This document shows positions 7,778-17,388 of a stretch of DNA of 64,000 nucleotides, in pieces. A program made the translations under genes and the position numbers. Below the pieces are notes generated by a model. That model ran no database searches, was not told the DNA's origin, and worked only from the letters and a program-made list of their open reading frames with translations. The DNA comes from Streptomyces glaucescens. GTDB taxonomy: Bacteria > Actinomycetota > Actinomycetes > Streptomycetales > Streptomycetaceae. The stretch spans positions 1,941,501 to 2,005,500 of the forward strand of contig NZ_CP009438.1 of NCBI RefSeq assembly GCF_000761215.1. The letters run 5' to 3'. Numbering within the stretch: the stretch's first letter is position 1; the number at the start of each line of letters is the position of its first letter.

Positions 7778-8683
7778 ATGACCCACACCCTCCCCGTCAC
7801 GCCCCCCTTCGGCCGCGTCCTGTGCGCGATGGTCACCCCCTTCACCGAGTCCGGCGCCCTCGACCTCGACGGTGCCCGGCGGCTGGCGGAGCGGCTGGTG
7901 GACGGCGGCTGCGACGGGCTGGTGCTGAACGGCACCACCGGCGAATCGCCGACCACGAGCGATGAGGAGAAGTCGGCCCTGATCCGGGCCGTCCGGGAGG
8001 CGGTGGGCGAGCGCCCGTCGATCCTGGCGGGCGTCGGCACCGCCGACACCCGCCACACGATCGAGCTGACCCACCAGGCCGAGAAGGCGGGCGCGGACGG
8101 CGTCCTGGTCGTCACGCCGTACTACAGCAGGCCCCCGCAGGACGCCGTCGAGGCCCACTTCCGCGAGGTAGCGGACGCCTCCGGCCTCCCGGTCGCGCTC
8201 TACGACATCCCCGGCCGCACCGGCACCCGCATCGAGCCGGAGACAATGATCCGACTCGCCGCACACCCGGGGATCGTGGCCGTCAAGGACTGCTCCTACG
8301 ACTTCCTCGGCACCCAGAAGGTCCTCGCCCGCACCGGCCTCGCCTGCTACGCGGGCTGCGACGAACACAACCTCGCCCTGTACGCGGTGGGCGCCGCGGG
8401 CTGCGTCAGCACGGTGGCGAACGTGATCCCGGGTCACATCCGCGCGGTGTTCGACGCGTTCGACGCGGGTGAGACGGCCCACGCGGCCCGCCTCCAGCGG
8501 CAGGCCACACCCCTGATCGAAGCGATGATGGCGGCGGGCCTCCCCGGCGCGGTCACCGCGAAGGCCCTCCTCACCGCCCTCGGCCTGCCCGCAGGACCGG
8601 TCCGCGCCCCACTGCGCCCCGCGGACCGCGAGACACTCGACGCCCTGCTGGCGGCGTACCGGGAGGCCGTCCCGCAGCCGTGA
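7778..8683 (+). CDS. dapA: 4-hydroxy-tetrahydrodipicolinate synthase family protein (DapA)
   Basis: This 301-residue DHDPS/NAL-family TIM barrel would condense pyruvate with aspartate semialdehyde in lysine/diaminopimelate synthesis. Key residues are visible: Thr53-Thr54 (NGTTGES), Tyr115-Tyr116, Tyr142 and the Schiff-base Lys170 (VAVKDCS). I chose ATG7778 over the in-frame GTG7742 because DapA alignments begin near here and because GAGACT at 7766-7771 could be a -10 giving a leaderless mRNA. dapD lies 630 bp away on the other strand. Streptomyces carry several DapA paralogues, so a role in another aldol reaction cannot be excluded. Confidence 0.85.
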   Translation: MTHTLPVTPPFGRVLCAMVTPFTESGALDLDGARRLAERLVDGGCDGLVLNGTTGESPTTSDEEKSALIRAVREAVGERPSILAGVGTADTRHTIELTHQAEKAGADGVLVVTPYYSRPPQDAVEAHFREVADASGLPVALYDIPGRTGTRIEPETMIRLAAHPGIVAVKDCSYDFLGTQKVLARTGLACYAGCDEHNLALYAVGAAGCVSTVANVIPGHIRAVFDAFDAGETAHAARLQRQATPLIEAMMAAGLPGAVTAKALLTALGLPAGPVRAPLRPADRETLDALLAAYREAVPQP

Positions 8684-8699
8684 CCGGAACCTGCGCCGG

Positions 8700-8951
8700 T
8701 CACCCCGCCGCGGGCTGCCCCTCGGCGGGCTCGGCGGGCTCGGCGGCGGCCCCGCCCCCCAGCCCGAGGAAGTGCTGAAGCACGTCCTCCATGGGATCGT
8801 CGATCTGCCCGGCATTGATCAGCCCGATCCGGGGCCCGTTGTGCGAGCCGGTGTTGGTCTCGTCGGCATGCGCGACCCCACCGGCCAGGCCCCAGCCCAC
8901 GGCCACCAGCACACCCGCCCCGACCGCACCCCTCGCCCGTACGTTCCTCAT
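8700..8951 (-). CDS. Small exported protein of unknown function
   Basis: This 83-residue protein has a signal peptide (MRNVRARG, then a Gly/Val/Ala-rich core ending VAHADE). The short mature part contains GSHNGPRIGLINAGQIDDP and a Glu/Pro/Ala-rich tail. The mature motif resembles small secreted Streptomyces proteins of unknown function; it lacks the paired cysteines and repeats of chaplins and is not clearly a rodlin. A weak GAGGG lies upstream of the ATG. It converges on dapA with a 16-bp gap. Confidence 0.65.
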   Translation of the reverse strand: MRNVRARGAVGAGVLVAVGWGLAGGVAHADETNTGSHNGPRIGLINAGQIDDPMEDVLQHFLGLGGGAAAEPAEPAEGQPAAG

Positions 8952-9316
8952 CGCTCAGCCCTCGTCTCACCGTTCGACATCCGACCGGACGGCTCCGCCG
9001 CCCACCCGGTTCATCTGCGAGAACCTCCCGGAGGACACGGCCGGTAATCCGTTCAAGTGATCGTCACGAATCCGCCGCGCCCCAGGGCTCGCCACATGGT
9101 CCCCGCGACGGTCCACACATGGCACGACGAGGAAGTCCGGGGCGTCCTGGTCCGCCGGAGACGTCGACGCTCCGTCTCCAAGGCTCCCGGCCGGCGGATC
9201 GCGCAGTTCGCCTGCGGACGCGGCCGATACGGCGAAGCGGCGCGCCCCTCCAGCCGGCGTCGGGGCCGTGGAAGGGCGCTCAGCGGTGTGCGGGACCGGG
9301 CGACTGACCGGCCGGC
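8952..9316. other. Intergenic gap between dapD and the small exported gene
   Basis: No convincing gene is present in these 365 bp; open frames here are very Arg-rich and without a ribosome-binding site. It should hold the promoter of the small exported gene (right of 8951) and the 3' end signals of dapD. I could not assign a clear sigma-factor promoter. Confidence 0.5.
9242..9279 (-). terminator. Imperfect hairpin downstream of dapD
   Basis: GCGCCCCTCCA at 9242-9252 pairs with TGGAAGGGCGC at 9269-9279 with one mismatch and a 16-nt loop. It begins about 38 nt after the dapD stop. Confidence 0.35.
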
Positions 9317-10318
9317 TCAGTTGTGGCTGTGCAGGATCTCGTTCAGGCCGCCCCACTCCGCGTTGTTCGGGCGGGCCTCGACCGTGCCGGTGACCGAGTT
9401 GCGGCGGAAGAGGATGTTGGAGGCGCCGGAGAGTTCGCGGGCCTTGACGATCTGCCCGTCGGGGAGGGTGATGCGGGTGCCGGCGGTGAGGTAGAGGCCC
9501 GCCTCGACCACGCAGTCGTCGCCGAGGGCGATGCCGATGCCGGCCTCCGCACCGACGAGGGAGCGCTCGCCGATCGCGACGCGCTCCTTGCCGCCGCCGG
9601 ACAGCGTGCCCATGGTGGACGCGCCGCCGCCGATGTCCGAGCCGTCGCCGACGACGACGCCCTGGGAGATGCGGCCCTCGACCATGGAGGTGCCGAGGGT
9701 GCCGGCGTTGAAGTTGACGAAGCCCTCGTGCATGACGGTGGTGCCGGCGGCGAGGTGGGCGCCGAGGCGGACGCGGTCGGCGTCGGCGATGCGGACGCCC
9801 GCGGGGGCGACGTAGTCCGTCATGCGCGGGAACTTGTCCACGCCGAACACGCTGAGGTGCAGGCCGCGGGCGCGGGCGGCGAGCCGGACGGTCTCCAGGG
9901 TGTCGACGGCGACCGGGCCGAGCGAGGTCCAGGCGACGTTGGCGAGCAGGCCGAAGATGCCGTCGAGGTTCGGCTCGTTCGGCTTGACCAGGCGGTGCGA
10001 GAGCAGGTGCAGCCGCAGGTAGGCGTCGTGGGTGTCGAGCGGCTTGTCGTCCAGGGAGGAGATGACCGTACGGACCGCGACGATCTCCACACCGCGCACG
10101 TCGTCCTTGCCGAGGGCGGCCACGCCGTGCTCGCCGAGCAGTTCGGCGGTGCGGTCGGCGTCCAGGCGCTCGGTGCCGGCCGGGCCGGGGCCCTCGGCGG
10201 TCGCATCGGTCAGCTCGGGCGCGGGGAACCAGGTGTCGAGAACGGTGCCGTCGGCGGCGATCGTGGCGAGGCCGGCGGCCACGGCGCCGGTGGTGCGGGG
10301 AGCAGTCGTGTCGGTCAT
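9317..10318 (-). CDS. dapD: 2,3,4,5-tetrahydropyridine-2,6-dicarboxylate N-succinyltransferase (DapD)
   Basis: DapD transfers succinyl from succinyl-CoA to tetrahydrodipicolinate in the diaminopimelate/lysine pathway. The 333-residue length matches the long actinobacterial form. An N-terminal alpha/beta domain is followed by left-handed beta-helix hexapeptide repeats from about 175 to 305 ([32 protein letters not shown] and similar). There is no ribosome-binding site: TAGGTT at 10330-10325 ends 6 nt before the ATG, so the mRNA may be leaderless. With DapA at 7.8 kb it forms a loose lysine/cell-wall pair. Confidence 0.9.
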   Translation of the reverse strand: MTDTTAPRTTGAVAAGLATIAADGTVLDTWFPAPELTDATAEGPGPAGTERLDADRTAELLGEHGVAALGKDDVRGVEIVAVRTVISSLDDKPLDTHDAYLRLHLLSHRLVKPNEPNLDGIFGLLANVAWTSLGPVAVDTLETVRLAARARGLHLSVFGVDKFPRMTDYVAPAGVRIADADRVRLGAHLAAGTTVMHEGFVNFNAGTLGTSMVEGRISQGVVVGDGSDIGGGASTMGTLSGGGKERVAIGERSLVGAEAGIGIALGDDCVVEAGLYLTAGTRITLPDGQIVKARELSGASNILFRRNSVTGTVEARPNNAEWGGLNEILHSHN

Positions 10319-10543
10319 GAGGGAAACCTAACGCGGCCCCGCCCACCCGGGCGAACCGGCCCGGCCTCCGTCTCACGTGCCGGGCGAGCCCCTGGAGAGG
10401 CCCGCTGTCGCCGCCCGCCGTCGTCGTCGTCCACGGCGCGGGCCGTGCGCCGGGGACTCCGCGACCGGCTCGTCGCCGCGCGAGCCGGCCGGCGCGCACG
10501 CCGGTGCCGGCGCCGTACGCGGTGAGCGCGGGTCGCGCACAGC

Positions 10544-10578
10544 GCAGTGGCCCCCGGCATGGTGCCGGGGGCCACTGC
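10544..10578 (-). terminator. Strong hairpin terminator of the suf operon
   Basis: A perfect 16-bp stem (GCAGTGGCCCCCGGCA with its complement) closes a 3-nt loop. It starts 22 nt beyond the sufT stop at 10601 and before the divergently placed dapD promoter, so it should end the suf transcript. Confidence 0.8.
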
Positions 10579-10600
10579 GACAGGCGTACGGAGGAAGGGC

Positions 10601-10933
10601 TCAGACGTTGAACCCGAGCGCCCGCAGCTGCTCGCGGCCGTCGTCGGTGATCTTGTCGGGGCCCCACGGCGGCATCCAGACCCAGTTGATGCGCAGCTCG
10701 TTGACCAGGCCGTCCGTGGCGGACTTGGCCTGGTCCTCGATGACGTCCGTCAGCGGGCAGGCCGCGGAGGTCAGGGTCATGTCGATCGTCGCGATGTTCG
10801 CGTCGTCGATGTGGATGCCGTAGATCAGGCCGAGGTTCACGACGTCGATGCCCAGCTCGGGGTCGACGACGTCGTACAACGCCTCGCGGATCTCCTCCTC
10901 CGAGGCCGGCTTCGTCTCAACGGTCTCGCTCAT
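10601..10933 (-). CDS. sufT: SufT/MIP18-type metal-sulfur cluster assembly factor
   Basis: This 110-residue DUF59 protein is the last gene of the suf operon and takes part in iron-sulfur cluster maturation or delivery. It shows the family's VVDPELGIDVVNLGLIYGI segment and the TSAACPLTDVI motif with the conserved cysteine. The ATG at 10933 is chosen over upstream frames because it overlaps the sufU stop (ATGA) and has AGGAAG before it. A strong hairpin follows at 10578. Confidence 0.88.
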   Translation of the reverse strand: MSETVETKPASEEEIREALYDVVDPELGIDVVNLGLIYGIHIDDANIATIDMTLTSAACPLTDVIEDQAKSATDGLVNELRINWVWMPPWGPDKITDDGREQLRALGFNV

Positions 10934-11394
10934 GCCGTCTTCCTTTCGGCGTCGGCGCCCAGCGCCTGGGCCGTCGCGTCCTTCCACGCCATCCAGCTGA
11001 GGAGGGCGCACTTGACCCGGGCCGGGTACTTGGAGACGCCGGCGAACGCGACCGCGTCCTCCAGCACCTCCTCCATGGCGTCGTCGGGTTCGATCTTCCC
11101 CTTGGACTGCATCAGCTCCAGGAAGGTCTCCTGGATCTTCTGCGCCTCGGCGACGTCCTTGCCGACCAGCAGCTCGTTCAGCACCGACGCGCTGGCCTGG
11201 CTGATGGAGCAGCCCTGGCCCTCGTACGAGACGTCGCTGATGGTCGTGCCCTCGTACTTCACGCGCAGGGTGATCTCGTCACCGCACGTGGGGTTCACGT
11301 GGTGCACCTCGGCGTCGCCATCCCGCAAGCCCCGCCCGTGCGGGTTCTTGTAGTGGTCCAGGATGACGTCCTGGTACATGGAGTCCAGTTTCAC
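10930..11394 (-). CDS. sufU: SufU zinc-dependent sulfurtransferase/scaffold
   Basis: SufU accepts persulfide sulfur from SufS and passes it to the SufBCD complex. The 154-residue protein keeps the zinc-binding/active set Cys37, Asp39, Cys62 and Cys129 and the SufU-specific insertion that separates it from IscU. The GTG at 11394 gives the start MKLDSMYQDVILDHYK and matches the family; the frame extends to 11613 inside sufS but without homology. It lies 16 nt after the sufS stop and overlaps sufT by 4 nt. Confidence 0.9.
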   Translation of the reverse strand: MKLDSMYQDVILDHYKNPHGRGLRDGDAEVHHVNPTCGDEITLRVKYEGTTISDVSYEGQGCSISQASASVLNELLVGKDVAEAQKIQETFLELMQSKGKIEPDDAMEEVLEDAVAFAGVSKYPARVKCALLSWMAWKDATAQALGADAERKTA

Positions 11395-11410
11395 CTTGTC
11401 AGCACGCCCC

Positions 11411-12663
11411 TCAGCCGAAGAAGTTCCGTACGTGCTCCAGGCCGTCCACCAGAGCGTCGATCTCGGCCGGCGTGGAGTACAGATAGAACGACGCTCGCGT
11501 GGTCGCAGGAATTCCGTAGCGCAGGCAGACCGGGCGGGCGCAGTGGTGACCGACGCGGACGGCGATGCCCAGCTCGTCGAGGACCTGGCCCACGTCGTGC
11601 GGGTGGATGTCACCGAGCGTGAAGGAGATCGCGGCGCCGCGGTCCTCGGCCGTGGTGGGGCCGATGATCCGCAGGTCGGGGACCTCGCCGAGACGCTTCA
11701 CCGCGTACTCGGTGAGGGCGTGCTCGTGGGCGAGGATCTTGTCCATGCCGATCGAGTTGAGGTAGTCGATCGCCGCGCCGAGGCCGACCGCCTGGGCGAT
11801 CGGCGGGGTGCCCGCCTCGAACTTGTGGGGGGCCGGGGCGTACGTCGACGAGTGCATCGACACGGTCTCGATCATCTCGCCGCCGCCGAGGAACGGAGGC
11901 AGGTCCTCCAGGAGTTCCTGGCGGCCCCAGAGGACGCCGATGCCGGTCGGGCCGCACATCTTGTGGCCGGTGAAGGCCACGAAGTCGGCCTGGAGGGCCT
12001 GCACGTCCAGCGGCATGTGGGGGGCGGCCTGGGAGGCGTCGACGCAGACCAGCGCGCCGACCTCCTGGGCGCGGCGCACGATCGCCTCGACCGGGTTGAA
12101 GGTGCCCAGGATGTTCGACACCAGCACGAAGGAGACGATCTTCGTCTTCTCCGTGATCACCTCGTCGATGTCGGACAGGTCCAGGCGGCCGTCGTCGGTG
12201 AGGCCGAACCACTTCAGCTTCGCGCCCGTGCGCTGCGCCAGCAGCTGCCACGGCACGATGTTGGAGTGGTGCTCCATCTCCGTGATGACGATCTCGGTGT
12301 CCGCGTCCACCCGGTAGGGCTCGTCGGCCCAGCCGAGCATGTTGGCCACGAGGTTCAGCGACTCGGAGGCGTTCTTGGTGAAGATCACCTCGTCGCGGCT
12401 GGGCGCGTTGATGAACTCCGCGACCTTGTCCCGCGCGCCCTCGTACAGCGCCGTGGCCTCCTCGGCCAGCACATGCACGCCGCGGTGCACGTTGGCGTTG
12501 TGCTGTTCGTAGTACTCCCCGAGCACGTCGAGGACCTGGCGCGGGGTCTGCGAGGTCGCCGCGTTGTCCAGGTACACGAGCTTCTTGCCGTCGTGCAGCA
12601 CCCGGTCGAGGATCGGGAAGTCCTTGCGGATCGCCTCGGTGTCGAGGAGGCCCGGCAGCTGTG

Positions 12664-12667
<4 letters not shown>
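11411..12667 (-). CDS. sufS: SufS group II cysteine desulfurase
   Basis: This PLP enzyme converts cysteine to alanine and a protein-bound persulfide for Fe-S assembly. At 418 residues it has the normal length. PLP lysine is Lys236 (TGHKMCGP) and the persulfide cysteine is Cys376 in the HHCARP motif of group II enzymes. The ATG overlaps the sufC stop by 4 nt. It would act with SufU, encoded next. Confidence 0.93.
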
Positions 12668-13428
<761 letters not shown>

Positions 13429-13435
13429 GGGTGCC

Positions 13436-13753
13436 TCAGGACTCCTGGGTGAGGGAGACGAGCACGTCGTCCCCTTCGATCTTTACGGGGTATACGGGGA
13501 CGGGGCGCGTCGCGGGGAGACCGGACGGCTTGCCGGTGCGGAGGTCGAACGCGGAGCCGTGCAGCCAGCACTCGATCTGGCAGTCCTCCACCTCGCCCTC
13601 GGAGAGCGAGACGTTCGCGTGGGAGCAGATGTCGTGAATGGCGAACACCTCCCCCTCGGTACGGACCACCGAGACCGGCGTGCCGTCGAGTTCCACCCGC
13701 TTCGGGGTGTCCTCCTCCAGCTCGCTCAGCCCACAGGCGCGTACGAACGTCAT
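13436..13753 (-). CDS. Suf-operon Rieske [2Fe-2S] ferredoxin
   Basis: This 105-residue non-haem-type Rieske protein has cluster ligands Cys43-X-His45 and Cys62-X2-His65 (CSH and CWLH). The ATG at 13753 overlaps the sufD stop (ATGA), which decides the start although the frame is open further. Actinobacterial suf operons often carry this ferredoxin between sufD and sufC; it may supply electrons for cluster assembly or be a client. Confidence 0.88.
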   Translation of the reverse strand: MTFVRACGLSELEEDTPKRVELDGTPVSVVRTEGEVFAIHDICSHANVSLSEGEVEDCQIECWLHGSAFDLRTGKPSGLPATRPVPVYPVKIEGDDVLVSLTQES

Positions 13754-14934
13754 GCGACCGACGCCTCCAGCTCCTCTTCGATCTTGGCCAGCAGACGCTC
13801 CTCGATGTCGGCGACGCCGATCTGCTGGACCAGCTCGGCGAAGAAGCCGCGGACGACGAGGCGGCGCGCCTCGTGCTCGGGGATACCGCGGGCCATCAGG
13901 TAGAAGAGCTGCTCGTCGTCGAAGCGGCCGGTCGCGGAGGCGTGCCCGGCGCCGACGATCTCGCCGGTCTCGATCTCCAGGTTCGGCACCGAGTCGACCC
14001 GCGCGCCGTCCGTGAGGACGAGGTTGCGGTTCATCTCGTAGGTGTCGGTGCCCTCGGCCTCGGCCTCGATCAGCACGTCGCCGATCCACACGGCGTGCGC
14101 GGCCTCGCCCTGGAGCGCGCCCTTGTAGACGACGTTCGACTTGCAGTGCGGCACGTTGTGGGTGACCAGGAGGCGGTGCTCCTGGTGCTGGCCGGCGTCG
14201 GTGAAGTACAGGCCGAACAGCTCGGCCTCGCCGCCGGGGCCCGCGTAGGTGACGCGCGGGTGCAGCCGGACGACGTCGCCGCCGAAGGTGACGACGACCG
14301 ACTTGAAGGAGGCGTCGCGGCCGATCAGCGTGTTGTGCTGGCCCACGTGCACGGCCTTGTCGTCCCAGTCCTGGACGGAGACGACGGTCAGCTTGGCGCC
14401 GTCCCCGAGGACGTAGTCGACGTTGGCCGCGAGCACCGCGTCACCGGTGTGGTCGATGACGACGACGGCCTCGGCGAAGGCGCCCAGCTCGATGACCTGG
14501 TGGCCGAAGGCGGTGCCGCCCTGGCCGTGCACGGCGATCCGGATCGGCTCGGTGAGGACGGTCTCCTTGGGGACGGTCACGACCGACGCCTTCTCGAAGG
14601 CCGAGTACGCCTGTGCGGCGATCCGGTCCACGGGGGTGCCCGCCCTGCCGAGCCGGGCGTCGTCCCGGCCGACGGTCTCGACGACGACGCCCTCGGGAGC
14701 CTCGACAGTGACCTTCACGCCGTCGCCGGTGGCGACGGCGGTGCCGTCGTGCAGGCCGCGCAGGCGCTCCAGCGGGGTGAACCGCCACTCCTCCTCACGG
14801 CCGTGCGGGACGGGGAAGTCCGCCACGTCGAAGGACGGGGGCGCGCTCATGCGCGAGACGACGGTGGACTCGGCGGCCACCGCGATCGAGCCGGCGGTCG
14901 TCGAACCGACCGGGATGTTCTGAGCCTCAGCCAT
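13750..14934 (-). CDS. sufD: SufD Fe-S assembly scaffold protein
   Basis: SufD pairs with SufB and SufC in the scaffold complex. The 394-residue protein has the right-handed beta-helix core and a C-terminal helical segment (DDEQLFYLMARGIPEHEARRLVVRGF) that is conserved with SufB. It follows sufB by 60 bp and overlaps the Rieske gene by 4 bp. The start MAEAQNIPVG is the first ATG; a second Met before SAPPSFDVADFP is a possible alternative. Confidence 0.9.
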   Translation of the reverse strand: MAEAQNIPVGSTTAGSIAVAAESTVVSRMSAPPSFDVADFPVPHGREEEWRFTPLERLRGLHDGTAVATGDGVKVTVEAPEGVVVETVGRDDARLGRAGTPVDRIAAQAYSAFEKASVVTVPKETVLTEPIRIAVHGQGGTAFGHQVIELGAFAEAVVVIDHTGDAVLAANVDYVLGDGAKLTVVSVQDWDDKAVHVGQHNTLIGRDASFKSVVVTFGGDVVRLHPRVTYAGPGGEAELFGLYFTDAGQHQEHRLLVTHNVPHCKSNVVYKGALQGEAAHAVWIGDVLIEAEAEGTDTYEMNRNLVLTDGARVDSVPNLEIETGEIVGAGHASATGRFDDEQLFYLMARGIPEHEARRLVVRGFFAELVQQIGVADIEERLLAKIEEELEASVA

Positions 14935-14994
14935 GGCTGTCGTAATGCTCGCTTTCCGTTGCGTAAGGGGCCTGATGGGATCGCCGGCCGGTGG

Positions 14995-16416
14995 TCAGCC
15001 GACCGCGCCTTCCATCTGCAGCTCGATCAGCCGGTTGAGCTCGAGGGCGTACTCCATGGGCAGCTCCTTGGCGATCGGCTCGACGAAGCCGCGCACGATC
15101 ATCGCCATCGCCTCGTCCTCGGAGAGACCGCGGCTCATCAGGTAGAAGAGCTGGTCCTCGGAGACCTTGGAGACGGTCGCCTCGTGACCCATGGACACGT
15201 CGTCCTCGCGGACGTCCACGTACGGGTAGGTGTCCGAGCGGGAGATCGTGTCGACCAGCAGGGCGTCGCAGAGCACGTTGGACTTGGAGCCCGGGGCGCC
15301 CTCGCCGATCTCGATCAGGCCGCGGTACGACGTACGGCCGCCGCCGCGCGCCACCGACTTGGAGACGATGTTGGACGAGGTGTTCGGCGCCATGTGGACC
15401 ATCTTGGCGCCGGCGTCCTGGTGCTGGCCCTCGCCCGCGAAGGCGATGGACAGGGTCTCGCCCTTGGCGTGCTCGCCCATCAGGTAGACGGCCGGGTACT
15501 TCATCGTCACCTTGGAGCCGATGTTGCCGTCGATCCACTCCATGGTCGCGCCCTCGTAGGCGACGGCGCGCTTGGTGACCAGGTTGTAGACGTTGTTCGA
15601 CCAGTTCTGGATGGTCGTGTAGCGGCAGCGGGCGTTCTTCTTGACGATGATCTCGACGACCGCGGAGTGCAGCGAGTCCGACTTGTAGATCGGGGCGGTG
15701 CAGCCCTCGACGTAGTGCACGTAGGCGCCCTCGTCGACGATGATCAGGGTCCGCTCGAACTGGCCCATGTTCTCGGTGTTGATCCGGAAGTAGGCCTGGA
15801 GCGGGATCTCCACGTGCACGCCCGGCGGGACGTAGATGAAGGAGCCGCCGGACCACACGGCCGTGTTCAGCGCGGCGAACTTGTTGTCGCCGACCGGGAT
15901 GACCGTGCCGAAGTACTCCTTGAACAGCTCCGGGTGCTCCTTGAGCGCCGTGTCGGTGTCCAGGAAGATGACGCCCTGCTCCTCCAGGTCCTCGCGGATC
16001 TGGTGGTAGACGACCTCCGACTCGTACTGGGCGGCGACACCGGCCACGAGGCGCTGCTTCTCGGCCTCGGGGATGCCCAGCTTGTCGTAGGTGTTCTTGA
16101 TGTCCTCGGGCAGGTCCTCCCAGGACTCCGCCTGCTTCTCCGTGGAGCGCACGAAGTACTTGATGTTGTCGAAGTCGATGCCCGACAGGTCCGAGCCCCA
16201 GTTCGGCATGGGCTTCTTCTCGAAGAGCTTCAGGCCCTTGAGGCGCAGCTTCGTCATCCACTCCGGCTCGGACTTCTTGTCCGAGATGTCGCGGACGACG
16301 TCCTCGTTCAGGCCGCGCTTCGCTGCGGCACCGGCCTCGTCGGAGTCGGCCCAGCCGTATTCGTACTTGCCCAGGCCCTCGAGCTCAGGGTGGGCAGTCT
16401 CCGTGGGGAGAGTCAT
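14995..16416 (-). CDS. sufB: SufB Fe-S assembly scaffold protein
   Basis: SufB is the main cluster-building subunit of SufBC2D. The 473-residue protein shows the conserved [29 protein letters not shown] and SYRGLIEI segments. The start ATG at 16416 overlaps the sufR stop (ATGA) and has GGGAGGAA upstream; the frame extends to 16674 inside sufR but without homology. No intein is present, unlike mycobacterial SufB. Confidence 0.93.
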   Translation of the reverse strand: MTLPTETAHPELEGLGKYEYGWADSDEAGAAAKRGLNEDVVRDISDKKSEPEWMTKLRLKGLKLFEKKPMPNWGSDLSGIDFDNIKYFVRSTEKQAESWEDLPEDIKNTYDKLGIPEAEKQRLVAGVAAQYESEVVYHQIREDLEEQGVIFLDTDTALKEHPELFKEYFGTVIPVGDNKFAALNTAVWSGGSFIYVPPGVHVEIPLQAYFRINTENMGQFERTLIIVDEGAYVHYVEGCTAPIYKSDSLHSAVVEIIVKKNARCRYTTIQNWSNNVYNLVTKRAVAYEGATMEWIDGNIGSKVTMKYPAVYLMGEHAKGETLSIAFAGEGQHQDAGAKMVHMAPNTSSNIVSKSVARGGGRTSYRGLIEIGEGAPGSKSNVLCDALLVDTISRSDTYPYVDVREDDVSMGHEATVSKVSEDQLFYLMSRGLSEDEAMAMIVRGFVEPIAKELPMEYALELNRLIELQMEGAVG

Positions 16417-17204
16417 GCGGGGTTCCTCCCGGCCGTGCTTGCAGATGCGTTGTGGGTGGTGTCGGAAATCTTCGGAGTCCCCGGGGCGGTCGCCGCCGGG
16501 GCCTTCGTCGTGGAGGTCTTCGGGATAAACGTCGTGCACACGCCGTCGCCGTGGGCGATCGTGGCCAGCCGCTGTACGTGTGTACCGAGCAGCTCGGCGA
16601 AAAATTCCGTCTCGGCCTCGCAGAGCTGCGGGAACTGCTCGGCGACGTGGGCGACCGGACAGTGGTGCTGGCACAGCTGCTCGCCGGTGGGCGCGCTGCG
16701 CGCGGTAGCAGCGTACCCGTCCGCGCTCAGGGCCTTGGCCAGCGCTTCGGTCCGCTGCTCCGGGGCGGCCTGCTCGACCGCCTTGCGGTAGGCGGCGGAC
16801 TGGGCAGCGATCCGGGCGCGGGCGAAGGCGGCGACCGCCTCGTCCCCGCCCTCGCGCTCGGCGATCCAGCGCAGGGCGTCCATGGCCAGCGTGTCGTAGG
16901 ACTGGTCGAAGGCGTCCCGGCCGCAGTCGGTCAGCGTGAAGACCTTGGCGGGGCGGCCCCGGGTGCGGGCGCCGTACACCCGTCGCTCGCGGGCCTCGAC
17001 GACACCGTCGGCGACCAGCGCGTCCAGGTGCCGGCGGACGGCGGCCTGGGTGAGGCCCAGCCGCCCGGCGAGTTCGGCGACGGTCGACTGACCGTGGTCC
17101 AGGATCGACCGCGCGACCCGGTTGCGCGTCGAGCGCTCCCCGGTCGCGAGCTCCTCCTGCGGGGTCCCCGTGGGGGTCTCCCGAGCTGCGCCGACGTTTT
17201 TCAC
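16413..17204 (-). CDS. sufR: SufR Fe-S-sensing repressor of the suf operon
   Basis: SufR is a winged-HTH regulator (HTH about 40-63, [20 protein letters not shown]) whose [4Fe-4S] cluster reports cluster sufficiency. Four C-terminal cysteines are seen: Cys178, Cys182, Cys195 and Cys223. I use GTG17204, giving 263 residues, although the frame is open to 17276. A -10-like AACAAT ends 6 nt before this GTG and a CAAC-N6-GTTG operator overlaps it, which implies a leaderless, autorepressed transcript. It is the first gene of sufR-B-D-Rieske-C-S-U-T. Confidence 0.9.
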   Translation of the reverse strand: MKNVGAARETPTGTPQEELATGERSTRNRVARSILDHGQSTVAELAGRLGLTQAAVRRHLDALVADGVVEARERRVYGARTRGRPAKVFTLTDCGRDAFDQSYDTLAMDALRWIAEREGGDEAVAAFARARIAAQSAAYRKAVEQAAPEQRTEALAKALSADGYAATARSAPTGEQLCQHHCPVAHVAEQFPQLCEAETEFFAELLGTHVQRLATIAHGDGVCTTFIPKTSTTKAPAATAPGTPKISDTTHNASASTAGRNPA

Positions 17205-17240
17205 AACGCCATTGTTGCGTAATTCCCGAGAACGTGACAA
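17204..17240 (-). promoter_or_regulatory. suf operon promoter with SufR operator
   Basis: On the minus strand, -35 TTGTCA (17240-17235), an 18-bp spacer and AACAAT (17216-17211) form a promoter. The palindrome CAAC-GCCATT-GTTG (17204-17217) covers the -10 and the start site. CAAC-N6-GTTG is the published SufR motif of Streptomyces. The GTG of sufR begins at 17204, where transcription should start. Confidence 0.75.
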
Positions 17241-17276
17241 GCGGCGTCCGGCCCGCCGGACGGTGCCCTGCGTCAC

Positions 17277-17290
17277 TTAGGCAAACCTAA
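17277..17290. promoter_or_regulatory. Iron-box-like dyad (DtxR/IdeR/DmdR type)
   Basis: TTAGGCAAACCTAA has perfect TTAGG/CCTAA arms. On the minus strand it matches 13 of the first 14 positions of the IdeR/DmdR consensus TTAGGTTAGNCTAACCTAA; the last five positions do not match. It lies 37 bp upstream of the suf -35 and 99 bp upstream of the AAC(3)-like gene, so either or both could respond to iron. Confidence 0.5.
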
Positions 17291-17388
17291 GCTGACCTGC
17301 GGAAACGATCTTTGATCGATCAGGCGCCGGTCCCGCCGGCCGCAAAACCGCTGGCGCCCCCGACCCCCGTCCGGAACACTCCACGCCC

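Noticed and set aside
8700..8951. Small exported protein as a chaplin or rodlin
   Set aside because: It lacks the chaplin cysteine pair and hydrophobic repeat and does not match rodlin composition.
9057..9494. Possible small gene in the dapD gap
   Set aside because: It is Arg-rich, has no ribosome-binding site and runs into dapD antisense sequence.
13873..16791. 972-codon open frame on the plus strand opposite sufB/sufD
   Set aside because: It is antisense to well-supported suf genes. High GC keeps the opposite frame free of stops, and the translation is Val/Asp/Gly/Arg-rich without homology.
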